From positions 1-64,000 of the forward strand of contig JAUXVT010000012.1 in assembly GCA_030680405.1 (NCBI GenBank): DNA of 64,000 nt, read 5' to 3'. A model generated the notes under the pieces. The model had not been told where the DNA came from. It saw only the letters and a program-made list of their open reading frames with translations, and ran no database searches. The DNA comes from Thiobacillus sp. Lineage in GTDB: Bacteria; Pseudomonadota; Gammaproteobacteria; Burkholderiales; Thiobacillaceae. Positions 60,139 through 64,000 of the stretch are shown piece by piece (position 1 is the first letter of the stretch; every line of letters begins with the position of its first letter). Both the position numbers and the translations under genes were made by a program.

Positions 60139-61539
60139 ATGAATGAATTCCGCATCGAGAAAGACTCGCTCGGCGAGGTACAGGTTCCCCGGGATGCCTG
60201 GTATGGCGCGCAAACCGCGCGCGCCGTGGCCAATTTTCCCATTTCGGGACGTCGCCCGGATAAGGATTTCGTACTAGCCCACGTGCGGATCAAGCTCGCC
60301 GCCGCGCGCGCCAATTGCCAGGCCGGCTGGCTGTTGGAGCAGAAGCGCGACTCCATCGTCGCCGCCTGCGACAAGATTCTCGCGGGCGAGTATAGCGACG
60401 AATTCGTGGTCGACCGCTTCCAGGCTGGCGCCGGCACCAGCCACAACATGAACAGCAACGAAGTCATCGCCAACCTCGCCAATGTGGCGCTGGGGGGTGA
60501 AAAAGGCGCGTACACGCCGGTCAACCCCAACGACGATGTCAACATGGGGCAGTCGACCAACGACACGATTCCGACCGCAATCCGCCTCGCCGTGCTCGCC
60601 AAGCTGCCGCGCCTGACCGCGGCCGTGCATGCAATGGCGGCAGAGTTTTCGCGCCTGGCCGAGCGCGAAAAGGATACGGTCAAGAGCGGCCGCACCCATT
60701 TGCAGGACGCGGTGCCAACCACGCTGGGGCAGGAATTTGCCGGCTACGCGTGGACACTCACTCGCTGCGCCGCGGCGCTCGACGCGGTGCGCCCGGCGCT
60801 GTGCGAAACCGGGCTGGGCGGTTCCGCCGCCGGCACCGGGCTCAACACCTCGCCCGATTACCCGGCGCGCGCGGCGGCCGAACTGGCGAAGCTCACCGGC
60901 GAGCCGATCCGCGTCGGCCAGCTGGTCGCACAGATGCAGTCGATGAATGATCTGGCGCGCCTGTCGGGCGAAATCCGCAACCTGGCGCTCGAGCTCACCC
61001 GCATCTCCAACGACTTGCGCCTGCTCGCCTCCGGCCCGCGCACCGGGCTGGGCGAAATCCAGCTGCCGCCGGTGCAGCCGGGATCGAGCATCATGCCTGG
61101 CAAGGTCAATCCGGTGATGTTCGAAATGCTCAACCAGGTGTGCTTCCAGGTGATGGGGCAGGACGCCGCCGTATCCTACATGGTGCAGGCCGGGCAGATG
61201 GAGCTGAACGTGATGATGCCGGCGCTTGGTTCCGCGCTGTTCGACGCGATGGACTGGCTGACCAACGCAATGAACGCCGCCACCGAAAAGAACCTCAAGG
61301 GCCTCGTCGTCAACCGCGAACGCTGCGCCTTTTTCATCCACCAGAGCGTGGCGCTCGCCACCCTGCTCAACACGCAGATCGGCTACATGCAGGCCGCCGA
61401 AGTGGCCAAGGAGTCGGAAAAATCCGGCCGCCCGGTGCGCGACATCGTCGCCGAACGCGGGCTGATGAGCGCGACTGACTTCGATGCGCTGGTGCTCGCC
61501 GCCGCGCACGGTGTTGGCAGTAGCGGCGGCGCAGGTTAA
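60139..61539 (+). CDS. fumC: Class II fumarate hydratase
   Basis: TCA cycle: fumarate plus water to malate. 466 residues. N-terminal RIEKDSLGEVQVP and WYGAQTARAVANFPISG; NMGQSTNDTIPTA; signature GSSIMPGKVNPVMFE. It starts 13 bases from the divergent TlpA-like gene and has no recognisable Shine-Dalgarno. Confidence 0.96.
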   Translation: MNEFRIEKDSLGEVQVPRDAWYGAQTARAVANFPISGRRPDKDFVLAHVRIKLAAARANCQAGWLLEQKRDSIVAACDKILAGEYSDEFVVDRFQAGAGTSHNMNSNEVIANLANVALGGEKGAYTPVNPNDDVNMGQSTNDTIPTAIRLAVLAKLPRLTAAVHAMAAEFSRLAEREKDTVKSGRTHLQDAVPTTLGQEFAGYAWTLTRCAAALDAVRPALCETGLGGSAAGTGLNTSPDYPARAAAELAKLTGEPIRVGQLVAQMQSMNDLARLSGEIRNLALELTRISNDLRLLASGPRTGLGEIQLPPVQPGSSIMPGKVNPVMFEMLNQVCFQVMGQDAAVSYMVQAGQMELNVMMPALGSALFDAMDWLTNAMNAATEKNLKGLVVNRERCAFFIHQSVALATLLNTQIGYMQAAEVAKESEKSGRPVRDIVAERGLMSATDFDALVLAAAHGVGSSGGAG

Positions 61540-61550
61540 GCCCGGACTGG

Positions 61551-61559
61551 TGGGATAAT
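61551..61559 (+). promoter_or_regulatory. Candidate extended -10 for the RbgA-type GTPase gene
   Basis: TGG-GATAAT, an extended -10 pattern (TGn plus five of six TATAAT), 28 bases before the ATG. No -35 match, which extended -10 promoters tolerate. Confidence 0.4.
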
Positions 61560-61587
61560 CCCGTCTTTTTCCTGACACCCACACACC

Positions 61588-62502
61588 ATGGCGATCCAGT
61601 GGTTCCCCGGTCACATGACCACCGCGCGCAAGAAAGCCGCGGAAACGATGGCGCTGATCGACGTGGTGGTCGAGGTGCTCGACGCCCGCCTGCCGGAAGC
61701 CGGCAGCAACCCGATGATTCACGAGCTGCGCACGCATCGCCAGCGCGCCTGCCTCAAGCTGCTGAACAAGGCCGACCTGGCCGATCCTGAGGCCACCCGC
61801 GCCTGGCTGGACTATTACAACAAGCAGCCCGGCGTAATGGCGGTGGCGATATCCGCCAAGAAACCGGCCGACGTGGCGAAGCTGCCGGCGCTGGCGCAAA
61901 AGCTGGCGCCGCACCGCAACGACACCTTCAAGCCGCTGCGACTGATGATCATGGGCATCCCCAACGTCGGCAAGTCCACCCTGCTGAATGCGCTGGTCAA
62001 GCGCCGCGTGGCGGCGGTGGGTGACGAGCCGGCGGTGACAAAGTCGCAGCAGCGCATCAACCTCTCGCCGCGCCTGACGCTGGTCGACACGCCGGGGATG
62101 ACCTGGCCGAAAATCGAGCACGACTCCGACGGCTTCATGCTGGCAGCCAGCCACGCGATCGGCCGCAATGCGGTGATCGACGAGGAGGTGGCGGTGTTTC
62201 TGGCGGGCATCCTGCTCGAGCGCTACCCGGCCCTGCTGAAGGCGCGTTACGGTTTTTCGCTCGACGGACTCGACGCTCCAGGCGTGCTGGATGCGGTGGC
62301 AAAAAAACGTGGCTGTGTTTTGAAAGGACGCGGCGGTGAACTCGATCTGGAAAAGGCCGCCATGATCCTGCTGACCGATTACCGTACCGGCACGCTCGGG
62401 CGCATCAGCCTGGAAACCCCGGCGTCGCGGCAGGCTATGCTGGCGGCCGCGTCGAACAAGCCCAAAAAATCGGCCGACCCAAAACCCGACGCAGCCGAGT
62501 GA
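61588..62502 (+). CDS. Circularly permuted ribosome-biogenesis GTPase RbgA/YlqF
   Basis: 304 residues. Motif order is permuted: G4 NKAD (60-63) precedes G1 GIPNVGKST (123-131) and G3 DTPG. The opening IQWFPGHMTTARK is characteristic. In Bacillus, RbgA matures the 50S subunit. No Shine-Dalgarno precedes the ATG. The stop TGA abuts the pgl stop on the other strand, forming TGATCA with no intergenic base. Confidence 0.93.
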   Translation: MAIQWFPGHMTTARKKAAETMALIDVVVEVLDARLPEAGSNPMIHELRTHRQRACLKLLNKADLADPEATRAWLDYYNKQPGVMAVAISAKKPADVAKLPALAQKLAPHRNDTFKPLRLMIMGIPNVGKSTLLNALVKRRVAAVGDEPAVTKSQQRINLSPRLTLVDTPGMTWPKIEHDSDGFMLAASHAIGRNAVIDEEVAVFLAGILLERYPALLKARYGFSLDGLDAPGVLDAVAKKRGCVLKGRGGELDLEKAAMILLTDYRTGTLGRISLETPASRQAMLAAASNKPKKSADPKPDAAE

Positions 62503-63198
62503 TCATTCATCCGCCGGCCAGGCTGCGGCGTCCAGCCAGGCCGCGGTTTCCTGCCTGCCCTGCACGAGCGACACCGGCAGCGCAGCGCCGCTTTTCCAGC
62601 GCAGCAGTGCTTCGCGCTTGCCAACACCAGTGATCACGAACCATACGCGCCGACTGCGGTTCAGCCGCGCCACCGACAGACTCACCCGTTCGGGCGGCGA
62701 CTTCGGTACAGCGTGGACCGCCAACACATCCGCGCTATCCGGCGCGCTGCCCCAGTCGTGGCCAGGAAAGAGGCTGGCGGTATGGCCATCCTCGCCCATG
62801 CCGAGCAAGACCACATCGAAATCCGCCACGTCTTTCAGCCAGCCTGCATAGCGCGCAGCGGCCTCAATCACGCCAAGCTCGGCCGGGATCGGGCGACGGT
62901 TTTCGGGCGGAATGCGCGAAGCCGAAAGCCAGGCCGCTTCGACCATAACGCTGTTGCGCTCGGGATGGTCCGCCGGCAGACAGCGCTCGTCGCCATACCA
63001 GACACGCCAGCGCGCATCGCCCGCGTTCCTGTCAGCCAGCGCGCGGTACAGGGCAAGCGGCGTGCTGCCGCCTGCCAGCACCAGATGAAACACGCCACGC
63101 GCCGCGATGGCAGCCTCGGCTTCGGCACATAGCGCATTGGCCAGGCATGCCGCCAACACGTCGGTGTCGGCAAACACCCGCCATTCGGGCAGCGTCAT
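62503..63198 (-). CDS. pgl: 6-phosphogluconolactonase
   Basis: Hydrolyses 6-phosphogluconolactone in the oxidative pentose-phosphate/Entner-Doudoroff route. 231 residues. Motifs: FHLVLAGGSTPLALYRAL, WRVWYGDERCLPADHPERN and LLGMGEDGHTASLFPG. Coupled to zwf by an ATGA overlap. Confidence 0.95.
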   Translation of the reverse strand: MTLPEWRVFADTDVLAACLANALCAEAEAAIAARGVFHLVLAGGSTPLALYRALADRNAGDARWRVWYGDERCLPADHPERNSVMVEAAWLSASRIPPENRRPIPAELGVIEAAARYAGWLKDVADFDVVLLGMGEDGHTASLFPGHDWGSAPDSADVLAVHAVPKSPPERVSLSVARLNRSRRVWFVITGVGKREALLRWKSGAALPVSLVQGRQETAAWLDAAAWPADE

Positions 63199-64000
63199 AA
63201 CTCGTTGCGCCAGATCTGGTCATCGCTGTCGAACAGACGATTGGCATCAGCCGGCCCCCAACTGCCGGCGGCGTAGGTCGGGATGTATTCGCGCTCGACC
63301 GCCCAGTGCTTGAGAATCGGATCGACCACCCGCCACGCCCATTCGATTTCGTCAAAGCGCAGGAACAGCGAGCGGTCGCCTTCGATGACGTCGAGCAGCA
63401 GGGTTTCGTAAGCGTCAAGCGTCTGCTCGTCGGTCTTCAGAAAACTCGCATTCATCTGCATCAGCCGCGTATCCATGTCGAGCCCGGGTTGCTTGACGTG
63501 GATTTCCATGCGCATCGATTCGTCAGGCTGGATGGAGAGCAGTATCCAGTTGGGATCGATCGTCTCGAGCGGGGTTTCGCGAAACAGCTGCTGCGGCGGA
63601 TGGCGAAAGCGGATCGCGATCATCGAGGTTTGGTGCGGCATGCGCTTGCCGGTGCGCAGATAAAATGGCACCCCGCGCCAGCGCCAGTTGTCGATGTAAA
63701 ACTTGGCGGCGACGAAGGTTTCGGTGATGGAATTCGACTCGACGTTTTCTTCCTGCTGGTAGCCCGGAACAGGTTTGCCATCGATCGTGCCTCGTCCGTA
63801 TTGCGCACGAATCGCATGGGCGTGCACTGCACGCTTGGCGATCGGACGGATCGAGCGCAACACCTTCACCTTTTCGTCTTGCAGCGCATCGGCTTCGAGC
63901 GCGGCAGGCGGCTCCATCGCGACGACGGTAAGCAACTGCATCAGGTGGTTTTGCAGCATGTCGCGCAGCGCACCGGCACGATCGTAGTAATCGGCACGAT
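63195..64000 (-). CDS. zwf: Glucose-6-phosphate 1-dehydrogenase, 5' partial
   Basis: C-terminal 268 or so residues; the gene continues beyond the window. The first codons visible read DYYDRAGALRDMLQNHLMQL, a conserved internal block, so the ATG at 63959 is not the start. Later motifs: FVAAKFYIDNWRWRGVPFYLRTGKRM and SWGPADANRLF near the C-terminus. It makes 6-phosphogluconolactone for Pgl. Confidence 0.96.
   Translation of the reverse strand, partial: RADYYDRAGALRDMLQNHLMQLLTVVAMEPPAALEADALQDEKVKVLRSIRPIAKRAVHAHAIRAQYGRGTIDGKPVPGYQQEENVESNSITETFVAAKFYIDNWRWRGVPFYLRTGKRMPHQTSMIAIRFRHPPQQLFRETPLETIDPNWILLSIQPDESMRMEIHVKQPGLDMDTRLMQMNASFLKTDEQTLDAYETLLLDVIEGDRSLFLRFDEIEWAWRVVDPILKHWAVEREYIPTYAAGSWGPADANRLFDSDDQIWRNEL

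Overview
The window is a 64 kb piece of a high-G+C betaproteobacterial chromosome. The evidence is the gene orders rpsF-priB-rpsR-rplI-dnaB-alr, nadB/rpoE-rseABC-mucD-lepA-lepB-rnc-era-recO-pdxJ, queA-tgt-yajC-secDF, apbC-dcd and folK-dNK-panBCD, together with a DUF4936 gene. A DsrC/TusE-fold protein without the usual cysteines, and periplasmic thioredoxins, fit a sulfur-oxidising member of the Nitrosomonadales (Thiobacillus-like). That placement is an inference; no rRNA gene is present to test it. Almost all of the window is core chromosome. Many co-directional gene pairs overlap as ATGA.

Layout. 1-3.3 kb: end of a cyclophilin gene, then a cobalamin/iron-chelate ABC permease and ATPase (btuCD-like) split by a 1.09 kb low-G+C insert carrying one unknown membrane-protein gene. 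3.4-7.9 kb: pcnB, folK, a deoxynucleoside kinase and panBCD (pantothenate). 8.0-21.5 kb (minus strand): a complete glycogen/glucan cluster, pgi-glk-glgC-GH57-malQ-glgB-glgA-glgP, linking fructose-6-P and glucose to ADP-glucose, glycogen and back to glucose-1-P. 21.7-28.0 kb: tRNA-Leu(CAA) on the minus strand, then queA-tgt (queuosine), yajC-secD-secF (protein export) and a DedA-family gene. 28.0-38.5 kb (minus): pdxJ, recO, era, rnc, DUF4845, lepB, lepA, a glutaredoxin-like gene, mucD, rseC, rseB, rseA and rpoE, i.e. the sigma-E envelope-stress locus fused to a translation/RNA-processing locus. 38.6-43.5 kb: nadB, an antisense-overlapping YgfX-like gene, ygfZ, DUF4936, a CsgG-like lipoprotein-type gene and the cysteine-less TusE/DsrC homologue. 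43.6-51.8 kb (minus): alr, dnaB, rplI, rpsR, priB, rpsF, a basic amino-acid decarboxylase, dcd and apbC/mrp. 51.9-57.2 kb: an unknown gene, rppH, a spermidine-synthase-like gene, proS, a lytic transglycosylase and an unknown gene. 57.3-60.1 kb (minus): a tightly coupled operon of two thioredoxin-fold proteins, a TolC-like outer-membrane protein and a very short HlyD-type adaptor. 60.1-64 kb: fumC, an RbgA/YlqF-type GTPase, pgl and the 3' part of zwf.

The points most worth a second look are: the insert between btuC and btuD, bounded by GTTGGC repeats; the thioredoxin-TolC-mini-adaptor operon with no inner-membrane pump; the cysteine-less DsrC/TusE homologue; two unrelated families of intergenic repeats (a paired CGAAGGACGCGAAG element at 15.6 and 29.5 kb, and a CCTGACC heptamer element on both sides of secDF, one copy with an 11-C tract just upstream of secD); and several genes with non-standard or Shine-Dalgarno-less starts.
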